64,000 nucleotides of DNA, taken from contig CAWIVH010000018.1 of assembly GCA_963839475.1 (NCBI GenBank), positions 682,001 through 746,000 on the forward strand, in the 5' to 3' direction. Shown here piece after piece: positions 28,791-37,812 of the stretch (position 1 is the first letter of the stretch; every line of letters starts with the position of its first letter). The stretch is from CAWIVH01 sp963839475. GTDB taxonomy: Bacteria > Acidobacteriota > UBA6911. Both the position numbers and the translations under genes were made by a program. The notes beneath the pieces were generated by a model. That model ran no database searches. It was not told where the DNA came from and saw nothing but the letters and a program-made list of their open reading frames with translations.

Positions 28791-30269
28791 ATGATCGCCG
28801 CTCTTCTGCTGATTCCAATGCTTGCCGGGGCTGCGGCCTTCCTGCTCCCGTCGGCGCCCTTGCGTCGCACCCTGCTGGTCGGGACTTCCCTGGTGCACGC
28901 CACCTTGACCGCGGCCGCATGGTTCCATCGGACTCCCGTAACGGCCGGAACCTGGCTCGCCCTGGACGCGGCAGGACTGCTTTCCCTTACAGTCACCAGC
29001 GGTCTTTTCCTCGCATCGTCGGTCTACGCGGTTGGCTACCTGCGCTGCAGGGCGGGAGAAGAGATCACCGACGAGGAGGAAGGCTTCCTCTTCACCAATG
29101 CGCCCGAAGCCGTCTTCATCAGCTGCTTGCTCCTGTTTCTCAGCGCCATGACTCTGGTGACGGTCAGTCAGCACTTTGGCATTCTCTGGATCGCGATCGA
29201 AGCGACGACACTGGCGAGCGCACCCCTCATTTACTTTCACCGCCATCATCGATCGCTCGAAGCGACCTGGAAGTACCTGTTGGTCTGCTCGGTGGGAATA
29301 GCCCTGGCGTTGCTGGGAAATTTCTTTCTCGGAATGGCGGCATCCCTGCCGGGGCGACCGTCGCCTCCGCTGATTCTCTCCGATCTCCTCCAGCAGGCCG
29401 CAGTGCTGCGGGTTCCGTGGCTGAAGGCGGCATTTGTGCTGTTGATTGTCGGGTACGGGACAAAAATGGGGCTGGCGCCCCTCCACACCTGGCTGCCTGA
29501 CGCTCATAGCGAATCGCCGTCGGTTATCTCGGCATTGCTGTCCGGAGCTTTGCTCAATTGCGCATTCCTCGGGATCGTGCGCAACCAGCAGCTATGCGTC
29601 GCTGCCGGATTGGGATCGTTCGGGCGGGATATACTCCTGGCTCTTGGGATTGTATCCATTGCCGTAGCCGCCATTTTCATAGTCGGGCAGCGAGACTACA
29701 AGCGGCTGCTCGCATATTCGAGTGTGGAGCACATGGGCATTATCGCCGTCGGAGTGGGACTCAGCGGCGGCGGCTCTTTCGGCGCTATGCTTCATTCCGT
29801 CAACCATTCCCTGGCAAAAGGAATGCTTTTCCTGGTCGCGGGAAATATCCTCGGGCAGTATGGCACCAAATCGATCCGGCAGGTGCGCGGGATCTTGAAG
29901 CGCGCGCCGGTGACCGGAGCCTTGTGGATGTTCGGATTCCTGGCCATCGCCGGAATTCCGCCCTTTGGACCTTTCCTGAGCGAGTTCACCATCCTCAAGG
30001 CAGCCTTCGACCAGGGCCGCCCTTGGGTGGCGGTGATCTGCCTGAGCCTGTTCTCGCTTATATTTATCGGCATGGCTACTGCCTTTCTCGGCATGGCGCA
30101 AGGGCAGCCGGCGAAAACCAAGATTGCGCTTTCCGAAGTCGACCGCTGGTGGGAAATTATTCCGCCCGCCGCCCTGGGTTTCTGTGTGCTTTGGTTGGGA
30201 TGCCATATCCCATCCATGGCGTCCCGACTGATCATGGAAGCGGCCCTGACTCTGGGAGGCACGCCGTGA
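28791..30269 (+). CDS. hyfF: HyfF/NuoM-N-like antiporter subunit (EhrD-like)
   Basis: 492-residue second antiporter-type subunit. About 14 hydrophobic segments surround LWIAIEATTLASAPLIYFHRHHRSLEATWKYLL, GYGTKMGLAPLHTWLPDAHSESPS (loop with the conserved lysine), RDYKRLLAYSSVEHMGIIAVG and FGPFLSEFTILKAA. It therefore supplies a second ion channel to the complex. Its TGA overlaps the GTG start of the next gene (GTGA at 30266-30269), indicating translational coupling to the large subunit. There is no HyfD homologue between it and the HyfE-like gene. Confidence 0.92.
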   Translation: MIAALLLIPMLAGAAAFLLPSAPLRRTLLVGTSLVHATLTAAAWFHRTPVTAGTWLALDAAGLLSLTVTSGLFLASSVYAVGYLRCRAGEEITDEEEGFLFTNAPEAVFISCLLLFLSAMTLVTVSQHFGILWIAIEATTLASAPLIYFHRHHRSLEATWKYLLVCSVGIALALLGNFFLGMAASLPGRPSPPLILSDLLQQAAVLRVPWLKAAFVLLIVGYGTKMGLAPLHTWLPDAHSESPSVISALLSGALLNCAFLGIVRNQQLCVAAGLGSFGRDILLALGIVSIAVAAIFIVGQRDYKRLLAYSSVEHMGIIAVGVGLSGGGSFGAMLHSVNHSLAKGMLFLVAGNILGQYGTKSIRQVRGILKRAPVTGALWMFGFLAIAGIPPFGPFLSEFTILKAAFDQGRPWVAVICLSLFSLIFIGMATAFLGMAQGQPAKTKIALSEVDRWWEIIPPAALGFCVLWLGCHIPSMASRLIMEAALTLGGTP

Positions 30270-31789
30270 GCGAGACTGCCCCCTGCCGGATCATGAACAC
30301 CGGAACCGTTTCCTCATCTATTTTGCCAGTGCTCCCCTTCGCTGATTTTCGCGAGTGCGTGATCCGCGGAACAGCCGGCGGAGCAAGACTGGCCGCCCTT
30401 TTCTGCAGCCCGGAGTCCGAGGCCCGGACCTTTTTAACAGCCGTTCTGGCCAATGAAAACGAGGGCCGGCTTTCGCTCTGGCGCACCGAAATCCGTGATG
30501 CGTACCCTGCTTTGACGCCGGAGAGCATGCAGGCACACTGGTTCGAAAGAGAAATCGCCGAGCAATGGGGAATCAAGCCGGAGGGTCATCCGTGGCTCAA
30601 GCCAATCCGGTTTCACCGCTCCTATCGTGCCGGTCGGGACGCGTGGGATCGGCCTGCCGATGAGGCCATAATCCCGTCGGTCACGGATTTCTTCTCGGTA
30701 GAGGGGACCGAGGTTCATGAAGTCGCTGTCGGTCCCGTGCATGCCGGGATTATCGAACCCGGGCACTTCCGCTTTCAATGTCATGGTGAAAAGGTGTTCC
30801 ACCTCGAAATCTCGCTCGGTTATCAGCATCGAGGGATTGAGCGCGCGCTCGTCGGTGGCCCGGACAGGCGGACGATTCACTATATGGAAACGGCGGCAGG
30901 TGATACCACCATCGGCCATGCGTTGGCCTATTGCCAGCTGATCGAGTCCCTTGCAGGCTGCGTCGTGCCCCCCAGAGCTCAGGCGCTAAGGGCGCTGGCA
31001 CTCGAGCTGGAGCGCCTTGCCAATCACACCGGCGACCTGGGCGCCCTGGCGAACGACGTGGGTTATCTTCCGACCGCATCCTACTGCGGACGAATCCGCG
31101 GAGATTTCCTCAACCTGACCGCGATGCTCTGCGGAAACCGTTTTGGACGGGGATTTGTGCGCCCGGGAGGAACGGCTTTCGACACCGATGACGCCATCCG
31201 TGATGCTCTGGCCAAGAGGCTGTCACTGGCAAGGAAGGATCTCGCCGGGCCGGTCCAACTGCTTTGGGACACATCCTCGGTCCGCGCTCGCTTCGAAAAC
31301 GCCGGGTTTATCTCCAAAGACACTTGTGAAAGCCTCGGCCTGGTTGGCGTCCCGGCGCGAGCCTGCGGGGTTGAACGTGATGTTCGAACCCAGTTCCCGA
31401 CCGGGCACTTCCTGAATTCCCGCCCGCCAGTTGCCGTTTGTCCCATAGGAAATGTCTACGCACGGGCCCTCGTTCGATGGCAGGAAATCGAGCATTCGCT
31501 GTCATTCCTCGAAACGCTGCTCCACTCCCTGCCGCCCGGTGAGGTGCTCGGGAATTTGGGCGCACTGGCCGCCAATGCGGTGGCTGTGTCGATGATCGAG
31601 GGCTGGCGCGGCGAAATCTGCCACGTGGGTTCCACGGATGCGCAGGGAAAATTCATTCACTATAAGATCGTCGATCCATCTTTTCATAACTGGATGGGCC
31701 TGGCCCTGGCGTTGCGCGGCCAGCAGATTTCTGATTTCCCGTTATGCAACAAGAGTTTCAACCTTTCCTACTGCGGACATGATTTGTGA
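30266..31789 (+). CDS. Ehr-type large subunit: HyfG/NuoCD-like without [NiFe] ligands (EhrL-like)
   Basis: 507 residues from GTG 30266, six bases after GGGAGG. Residues about 20-120 form a NuoC/HycE-N-like domain (HWFEREIAEQWGIKPEGHPWLKPI); the rest is the NuoD/[NiFe] large-subunit fold (GYQHRGIE at about 185-192, ALELERLANHTGDLGALANDVGY). In [NiFe] hydrogenases the stretch after HRGIE has CGIC; here residues 207-218 read METAAGDTTIGH, with no cysteine. The C-terminal DPCxxC is replaced by FNLSYCGHDL, keeping only one cysteine (504). The enzyme therefore cannot hold the usual four-cysteine Ni-Fe site. This matches energy-converting hydrogenase-related (Ehr) complexes known from Geobacter and others. 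No hydrogenase maturation genes lie nearby. The electron donor and acceptor are unknown. Confidence 0.9.
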   Translation: MSETAPCRIMNTGTVSSSILPVLPFADFRECVIRGTAGGARLAALFCSPESEARTFLTAVLANENEGRLSLWRTEIRDAYPALTPESMQAHWFEREIAEQWGIKPEGHPWLKPIRFHRSYRAGRDAWDRPADEAIIPSVTDFFSVEGTEVHEVAVGPVHAGIIEPGHFRFQCHGEKVFHLEISLGYQHRGIERALVGGPDRRTIHYMETAAGDTTIGHALAYCQLIESLAGCVVPPRAQALRALALELERLANHTGDLGALANDVGYLPTASYCGRIRGDFLNLTAMLCGNRFGRGFVRPGGTAFDTDDAIRDALAKRLSLARKDLAGPVQLLWDTSSVRARFENAGFISKDTCESLGLVGVPARACGVERDVRTQFPTGHFLNSRPPVAVCPIGNVYARALVRWQEIEHSLSFLETLLHSLPPGEVLGNLGALAANAVAVSMIEGWRGEICHVGSTDAQGKFIHYKIVDPSFHNWMGLALALRGQQISDFPLCNKSFNLSYCGHDL

Positions 31790-31796
31790 GTGAACG

Positions 31797-32549
31797 ATGC
31801 TGAAAGCTCTGCGGACGCGTTTCCAGCAGGGGAGCCGAACCATCGGCTTCCCCGAGTCGGCGCCGGTTTTGCCCGATCGATTCCGGGGCTTGCCGATTAT
31901 CCAGCCCTCCGGGTGCCGGGCGCAGTGTTGCGAGTGCACCGATATATGCCCGACCTCGGCGATCACAACCCGCGACGATCAGGTGCAGCTGGACTTGGGC
32001 AAGTGCCTGTTCTGCGGCGAATGCGAGCGGGCATGCAAGGACGGCGCCATCCGATTTACGCGAGATTTCCGGATGTCCGCCACCCGGCGCGCGGCGCTTG
32101 TGGTAGACCAGTCAGGGCTGCAGAAAACCGCTGAACTCGACGATAAAATGCGGCGCCTCTTCGGACGCTCCCTCAAACTTCGCCAGGTGAGCGCCGGCGG
32201 CTGCAACGCCTGCGAAGCTGATGTGAACGTTTTGAACACCGTAGTGTTCGATCTCGGCCGGTTCGGAATCCAGTTCGTTGCCTCTCCGCGCCACGCGGAC
32301 GGTCTTCTCATAACGGGGCCGGTCACGGAGAATATGCGGCTGGCGCTGGAGAAGACCTATGCTGCGGTTGCATCCCCAAAACTGGTTATCGCCGTGGGAG
32401 CCTGTGCGATCTCAGGCGGACCCTACGCCGGTCATACTCAAGTTCACAACGGCGCCGAGGGAATCGTTCCCGTGGACCTTTTCGTGCCCGGTTGCCCTCC
32501 CCACCCTATCACCCTCCTCGACGCCTTGCTCCGCTGGCTGCGTCGATAA
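31797..32549 (+). CDS. Ferredoxin-NuoB/HyfI fusion, small subunit of the Ehr complex (EhrS-like)
   Basis: 250-residue peripheral-arm subunit. Residues about 36-90 are a two-cluster ferredoxin domain: the first motif has Cys40, 44, 47 and 51 (C-x3-C-x2-C-x3-CP, one residue wider than usual, with an extra Cys45) and the second Cys70, 73, 76 and 80 (CLFCGECERAC). Residues 125-250 are the NuoB/HyfI domain with the four cysteines for the proximal [4Fe-4S] cluster: Cys136 and 139 (GGCNACE), Cys202 (GACAISGG) and Cys233 (PGCPPHP). So electron-transfer clusters are intact although the metal site of the large subunit is not. HyfH and HyfI are separate genes in E. coli; here they are fused. Last gene of the operon. 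Confidence 0.9.
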   Translation: MLKALRTRFQQGSRTIGFPESAPVLPDRFRGLPIIQPSGCRAQCCECTDICPTSAITTRDDQVQLDLGKCLFCGECERACKDGAIRFTRDFRMSATRRAALVVDQSGLQKTAELDDKMRRLFGRSLKLRQVSAGGCNACEADVNVLNTVVFDLGRFGIQFVASPRHADGLLITGPVTENMRLALEKTYAAVASPKLVIAVGACAISGGPYAGHTQVHNGAEGIVPVDLFVPGCPPHPITLLDALLRWLRR

Positions 32550-32755
32550 GTCAACTTGAAAACCTGCACTAGATGCGGCGCGGGTATAGAATTATGAAGG
32601 GCGGTCGCGGCCTCATTCCTTATTGTGTTTTGGTGCGGGGATGCCGACACGCAGTCAACCAAAACAAAATCGAGCGGAGCCGCAGCATTCGACCCGAAAA
32701 ATAGTCTGATTCATTGCCACCTGTCTTAAGCCTTGCTCTCAGGGAGGGTATTGAA

Positions 32756-33850
32756 ATGGCCAACAACTCCAGAATCGTTGGAGCGGTTCTCAGGTCCGCT
32801 CGCCTTCTTATTCCCGCAGTAGTTCTATTCGCGCCTCTGGCATTGGGAGATCAGATCACGATGAAGAATGGCGATCGCCTGACCGGCGCAATTACAAAAT
32901 CCGATGGCAAGACTCTGACCCTCAAGTCGGAGTATGCCGGGACCGTCAGCGTTCCGCTGGAAGCGGTTACTCAAATCAATTCCGAGCAGCCATTGCATCT
33001 CACGCTCAAGGATGGCCAGACCCTGGTGGGCACCGTCGCGACCTCGGAAGGAAAAGTCGAGGTTCGCACCAGCGAGGCTGGAACTATCCCCATATCCAAG
33101 GATTCTATCCAGACCGTGCGATCCAAGGAAGAGCAGGCGGCCTATCAGGCTGAACTTGACCGGCTGCGCAATCCGAGGTTGAGTGATCTCTGGAGCGGAA
33201 CTCTGGATACCGGCCTCAGCCTTTCACAAGGCAATTCGGAAACCGGCACTTTCAATCTGGGTTTCAACGCTGACCGCAAAACGACCCGAGACAAGATCAG
33301 CACCTACATGACCGTACTGTATGCGCGGAACAACACCACGGGCACGTCGCTGGTGACGGCCAACGCCAAACGCGGAGGCGCGCGATATGATTTGGATCTT
33401 TCCCGCAAGGTTTTTGCCTATGGATTAGGATTTCTCGAAAACGATGAGTTTCAAAAGCTAGACCTGCGCCTCAACCTCGGCGGCGGTATGGGATGGCACG
33501 CCAAGAAGACCGAGCGCACCACTTTCGACGTCTTCGGCGGCGGAATGATGAACCGCGAGTACTATTCGACGGGATTGAACCGCACCGCGGGTGAAATCCT
33601 GTTCGGCGAGGAATTATCGCACAAGCTGAACGCGCGCATGTCGCTCAAGCAGCGCGCAACGTTTCTGCCCAACATGTCCGAAACCGGTGAGTATCGTTTC
33701 AACTTCGAAACCAGCACCGTTACGCTTATCAACACCTGGCTGGGATGGACCGTGAGCTTCGGTGAACGATATGTCAGCAACCCTGTGGCCGGCACGAAAT
33801 CGAACGATATCCTATTGACCACGGGGCTGCGAATGACATTCGGCCGATGA
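32756..33850 (+). CDS. DUF481 outer-membrane protein
   Basis: 364 residues from ATG 32756, eight bases after GGGAGG. The signal peptide ends at about PLALGDQ. Residues about 30-135 contain repeated short beta units (ITMKNGDRLTGAITKSDGKT, LTLKDGQTLVGTVATSEGK), and residues about 150-364 are the DUF481 barrel (GTLDTGLSLSQGNSETGTFN), with alternating hydrophobic strands and a terminal Arg after MTFG. It is probably a small outer-membrane beta-barrel related to YdiY. It is alone on the plus strand, 206 bases after the Ehr operon. Ligand unknown. Confidence 0.85.
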   Translation: MANNSRIVGAVLRSARLLIPAVVLFAPLALGDQITMKNGDRLTGAITKSDGKTLTLKSEYAGTVSVPLEAVTQINSEQPLHLTLKDGQTLVGTVATSEGKVEVRTSEAGTIPISKDSIQTVRSKEEQAAYQAELDRLRNPRLSDLWSGTLDTGLSLSQGNSETGTFNLGFNADRKTTRDKISTYMTVLYARNNTTGTSLVTANAKRGGARYDLDLSRKVFAYGLGFLENDEFQKLDLRLNLGGGMGWHAKKTERTTFDVFGGGMMNREYYSTGLNRTAGEILFGEELSHKLNARMSLKQRATFLPNMSETGEYRFNFETSTVTLINTWLGWTVSFGERYVSNPVAGTKSNDILLTTGLRMTFGR

Positions 33851-33988
33851 CTTGATCCGGGCAGGCGGATGAAGCGTTTATCGGGCTTTTCATGGTATTT
33901 GTGCGGCAACCGCAAACCAGGCCGCCATTCTGCGGTCCGGACGGAAGGGCAGCCTGGTTGGACGGCGAAGTGTTCCTGCGGCTCCGAC

Positions 33989-35575
33989 TCAAAAGAGATA
34001 CCCGACGGCAAGGTTGAAATGCCCGTTGGTTCTGAGCCCATCCGTGTAGGTAGTACGGATGTCCCGGTACTCGAAAGATAGAAGCAGGTTCGAACGTAAT
34101 CGATAAATGGAGTTGACCATGAAGGTCTGGTTCCTGAGGCGCGTGGTTACCCTCGAGAGCTGCGCGGGAAACAAATCTCCATTGCGAGGATCGTCCAGGC
34201 CGAAGGAGAAGTTGAAATCCAGGCGGGATATCGGAGTCAGGCGCAACTGCGCCCACCCTCCCATGGTGTGGACGCCGTGAAACTCGGTGCTGGGATTGTC
34301 GATCGATCCGTTGAAGGCAAATACACGCGACACGTCACCTCCACCGGGTTCGCTCAACGTCACGCTCTGTCCGTAATAGATTTCTCCGTTCACCCCGAGA
34401 TAGGAAGAGAAGGGAACCTGCCAGTCGCCGGTCACGGCGTATGAATTCACCGTGCGGTCGAAACCGAATTGTTGCGGGTGTATGTATCCTCCCACCCCGA
34501 TTTCAGCCCGGCGATCGCTGTCCGGATTTTTGATGTAGGCTATCCGGGATTCATAGCCAGGCTTGCCCTCGAGAGCGCGGGAGTAAAATGTTTCTCCAAA
34601 GGGCATCATGATTCCCCCTTGAAACACAAGGGAATTGCCTGAGCCCACGGCCACCCGGCGCTCCGCGGTGAATTGCGGACGCCACTGCCAGAGGTTTCCC
34701 GAATCTCCGAGTGCCGGGTAATAAACCGAGGCAAGCGAAGTCGGGCTGAGCGGGGAAACCATGGGAGCCATCAGCCCCACTACCAGGGAAGTACGCTCGC
34801 CGTCCAGACGCGCAGAGGCCGTCCGCATTCGCAAACCGCCCAACACATCCACTCCGTAGGTGCCGGGTGCGCCGCCATAAAAGTCAAATTCCACATCGGC
34901 GCTCAGTTTCGCTTTTCCCAGGTTTGGGCCCCGCATCGCGAAACCGAACGAAGATTGGCGGAAGGTGGAGCCGAAATTATCCCCTCCGTTCGGGACGCGC
35001 GCCGAACTCGGGGGTGCGATGGTGGGTACAGCCTCCTCCGAAACATCGGAGGTGTTGAAGTAGGTGTTGTTCAGGATGGTACCGAAAAGCCGGACATTGA
35101 ATTTGGAGTCGCTCTCAACCTTGGTTTGTGCCTGTTCCTTGATCTGGGACGAGTGGATTTGAACCTGATCCTCCACGCGGGCCAGGCGCTCGGCGTAGGC
35201 ATCACCGCTGCCTGCGCCTTGCTGGGCTTCCCTGCCCGCAGGCTGCTCCATTCAATCCGGCGGTTTCCGCAACCGTTGCCGGGCGCACGTCGCGGAGTTC
35301 CCGCCTCAGTCGTACGAGTTCCTCCTGCGCCTGCTGCAGCAGTTGCGCCAGTTTTTCGTTCTGCTCGCGGGAACGTTTCAGTTCGACCCTTGCCTGCTCC
35401 GTAACTTCCGTCATCTGCCTCACCAGGACTGAAATATCCTGGGTCTGTTCAGGTGGCGGGGGCGATTCGGTCTTCCTGCCGTTCAGGTTCCACCGGCAGC
35501 ATCCTCCGCGACAGCATCGGCCATGCTCAGAATGCCGGACAAAAGCACGATTAGGCAGCCAGTCGACCATTTCAT
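33989..35575 (-). CDS. Coiled-coil outer-membrane beta-barrel protein (two frameshifts)
   Basis: The reading frame is pieced together. ATG 35575 (GGAG seven bases upstream) encodes a signal peptide (KWSTGCLIVLLSGILSMADA), then the frame shifts near 35485 into a charged coiled coil (ISVLVRQMTEVTEQARVELK, EELVRLRRELRDVR), and shifts again near 35245 into a continuous 400-residue barrel ending in the aromatic NLAVGYLF. The barrel contains FNVRLFGTILNNTYFNTSD and many alternating strands, like porins of the DcaP/phosphate-selective type, though I cannot place it exactly. It is the last gene of a minus-strand unit with a receiver and sensor kinase, the intergenic gap being 16 bases. The two shifts may be sequencing errors because both sides are coherent. 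Confidence 0.72.
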
Positions 35576-35591
35576 GGTTCTGCTCCGTAGT

Positions 35592-35975
35592 TCAATGTTG
35601 GCGTTCTCCCGGCTCCGACAGCAGTTCCCGGATCATTTGCATTAATTGCGCATGGGATAACTGCTTGCTGACGAAACGGTCCGCCGGCAAGTCCGGCAGC
35701 GTTCCGTTTCCCGCCGGATCAACGAAAGCCGATAGGATAATGAAGGGAATATCGTGGAGGTCTGCGTCGCCCCGGATATGCTTGCAGAGAGCGCGGCCAT
35801 CCAGCCCATTCATTTCCAGATCGGAGATAATCAAATCCGGCGGCTCATGCCTGATTATTTCCACCGCCTTCTGTCCGCCCGGCGCTTGCCAGACACAATA
35901 TCCTTGCAACTCAAGAGCAGTGGCGAGGACCTCGCGATAGTTTGGGTCATTTTCAACCAGCAAAATTTTGTGCAT
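35592..35975 (-). CDS. Single-domain response regulator
   Basis: 127-residue receiver with no output domain. ATG 35975 lies four bases after the sensor-kinase stop, so upstream in-frame codons overlapping that gene are unlikely to be used. Landmarks are ILLVENDPNYREVL (acidic pocket), LIISDLEMNGLDG with the phospho-acceptor Asp, FIILSAF (Ser for Thr) and FVSKQ with the conserved Lys. It is translationally linked to the kinase and is probably its phosphorylation target or sink, alongside the sigma-54 activator encoded at the start of the same unit. Confidence 0.88.
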   Translation of the reverse strand: MHKILLVENDPNYREVLATALELQGYCVWQAPGGQKAVEIIRHEPPDLIISDLEMNGLDGRALCKHIRGDADLHDIPFIILSAFVDPAGNGTLPDLPADRFVSKQLSHAQLMQMIRELLSEPGERQH

Positions 35976-35979
35976 CCGG

Positions 35980-37746
35980 TTATGCCTCGGAAAGAAGCGG
36001 AAGCTCGATACAGAAATCGGCTGGCTGATCAGCTTCGGAAACAAGTTTCAGGCTGCCCCCATGGGCTTCGGCAATTCCGCTGGCGATGGCCAGGCCCAGG
36101 CCGGTGCCTCCTTTTTTCCCGGTTTCAACGAAGGGTTCGAACAGCTTATCGCGCAATTGTTCGGGGATGCCTGATCCTGAATCCGCGATGTTGATTCGTA
36201 CCACCCGCCCGGAGGCGACGGCGCTGATCGTAATGGCGCCTCCGGCCGGCATCGCCTGGATGGAATTCACCAGGAGATTCTCGAACAGCCGTCGGATCCG
36301 ATCCGCGTCGGCGCGTATGAACAACTTGGCAGGAATATGCATTTCGACCTTGACGCCGGGTGCTGAATCCGATGTGATCAGGTCCCGGACCACCGACTCA
36401 AGCAGAGGTGCCAGACGTTGAGGTTCTGCTTTTAGTTCGTATTTGCCGCGCGAAAATTCGAGCATTTCTTTCAGCATCAGACCCATGCGTTGGGAGGAAC
36501 GTATCTGGCTCCGGGCCAGAACAGCCCTTTGCTCCGCCGTCAAATCCGCACTGGAAAAAAGCTCGGCAGCGGTCGAGATGGCAGCCAGGGGGGTCCTCAA
36601 ATCGTGGATGATCCCGCTGGCCATTCTCCCTATGGTTGCCAGTCGTTCGTTCCGGAGCAGGACAGCCTGCCCTTGAATCAAGGATTGGCGCATCTGCTCA
36701 AACGCCGCGGCCAGCAATCCTATTTCGCCCCCGGACTCCTGGTGGAAGGGCACCTCATAGTGTCCTTCTCCCAGCTTCCGGGTGCCGACGACCAGGGATT
36801 CGATCGGCTTCGTAATCCGGCGCGCCAGGAAATAGCTGAGAAGCAAAATGAGGGTAATGCTCATGGCGCCCACCACGGCAAGCCGGTTGGAAATCGCGCG
36901 GAAGAGCCGGCCGGCGGCGGCAAGCGAGTGAAGCACCACGACGAAACCGACCCGGCGGCCTTCTATATCTGTCAGTGGACGGGCAAAGGCAAGCTGGCTT
37001 TCCCCTGCGATAGCCAGCTCCAGGGGCCGATCTACAGCCTCAGCGCCAAAATTGTTTGCCGCAAGGGTCTTTGCCGCCTCCCCTTCCGCGCCGGCCTGAA
37101 TTGAAGATGCATAGAGCCTGTCGCCGGCAAAGAAAAGCACGTCGCTCCGAGCCCTTTGTTTAAGCTGTTGCGCCGTATCTCGATTCAGCTCGGAAGCCGT
37201 AATGAGGATTGCCAGCGTATTGTCCGAACCGACTCTTCCCGAATGAGAAATGACCGGAGTCCACACCGCGTGATATAGCCTGTTATGCAAGGCAAGGAAG
37301 GATTGGGCCGGCTTCTGGCTTTCCGCCACTTTCAGGGCGCCGGGAAGTTCCGAAGTGTCGGCCGGCGAGGCTTTTGAGTCTGAGTCTTGGGAAAATACAA
37401 CGCTGCCGCCTCCGTCGGTGATCAGAACCATATCGACGTTGCCGGAAAGCTTGGTCCCGAATTCTGCCAGCATCTGCCGGATGGTCTCCCGGTCACGGGA
37501 AGCGCGGGGATCACCGAAAATAGTTTTGACGATGGGAGATCCGGCCATTGCCATTCCGATCGCGGAAAGCCGTTCTGTCTGCTCATCCCAGACGGCATCA
37601 TACAGGGGCATGGATGCTTTTATTTCCTCCTGCACCTGCTGCCGCTCCTGCGTAGTTACCTGACTGTTGATCGCCCATGCCTCGGCTAAAAGGATGATGA
37701 TCGATAGCAGCGAATAGCTCAGAAAGAGCTTGTCCCTAAGTTTCAA
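35980..37746 (-). CDS. Membrane sensor histidine kinase (Cache-HAMP-HisKA-HATPase)
   Basis: 588 residues from TTG 37746, seven bases after AGGAG. A first membrane helix (LFLSYSLLSIIILLAEAWAI) precedes a periplasmic domain of about 270 residues of the double-Cache kind (DMVLITDGGGSVVFSQD, LYHAVWTPVI). The second helix (AVVGAMSITLILLLSYFLA) leads into HAMP (RRITKPIESLVVGTRKLGEG), HisKA with ASGIIHDLRTPLAAIS and HATPase with NLLVNSIQAMPAGG, ADSGSGIPE and GGTGLGLAIA. It sits between the cupredoxin-like gene and the receiver gene and probably signals to the sigma-54 activator encoded upstream, a DctB/NtrB-like arrangement. The stimulus is unknown. Confidence 0.9.
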   Translation of the reverse strand: MKLRDKLFLSYSLLSIIILLAEAWAINSQVTTQERQQVQEEIKASMPLYDAVWDEQTERLSAIGMAMAGSPIVKTIFGDPRASRDRETIRQMLAEFGTKLSGNVDMVLITDGGGSVVFSQDSDSKASPADTSELPGALKVAESQKPAQSFLALHNRLYHAVWTPVISHSGRVGSDNTLAILITASELNRDTAQQLKQRARSDVLFFAGDRLYASSIQAGAEGEAAKTLAANNFGAEAVDRPLELAIAGESQLAFARPLTDIEGRRVGFVVVLHSLAAAGRLFRAISNRLAVVGAMSITLILLLSYFLARRITKPIESLVVGTRKLGEGHYEVPFHQESGGEIGLLAAAFEQMRQSLIQGQAVLLRNERLATIGRMASGIIHDLRTPLAAISTAAELFSSADLTAEQRAVLARSQIRSSQRMGLMLKEMLEFSRGKYELKAEPQRLAPLLESVVRDLITSDSAPGVKVEMHIPAKLFIRADADRIRRLFENLLVNSIQAMPAGGAITISAVASGRVVRINIADSGSGIPEQLRDKLFEPFVETGKKGGTGLGLAIASGIAEAHGGSLKLVSEADQPADFCIELPLLSEA

Positions 37747-37812
37747 CGACCCTCTCCTATCCTCGCCAATGAAGGTACACGATGCATGTCGATGAACCCC
37801 GGTCACCGGAAC

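Noticed and set aside
29558..30265. Long N-terminal extension of the large-subunit frame
   Set aside because: It overlaps the HyfF-like gene completely; GTG 30266 has a strong ribosome site and gives the expected NuoC-like start.
30884..31789. Annotating the 25-32 kb operon as hydrogenase 4 or formate hydrogenlyase
   Set aside because: The large subunit lacks the CGIC pair and keeps only one Cys of the DPCxxC pair, and there is no maturation or formate dehydrogenase gene.
34673..35404. Open frame of 243 codons on the plus strand
   Set aside because: Shadow of the outer-membrane barrel gene on the other strand; its composition is antisense-like.
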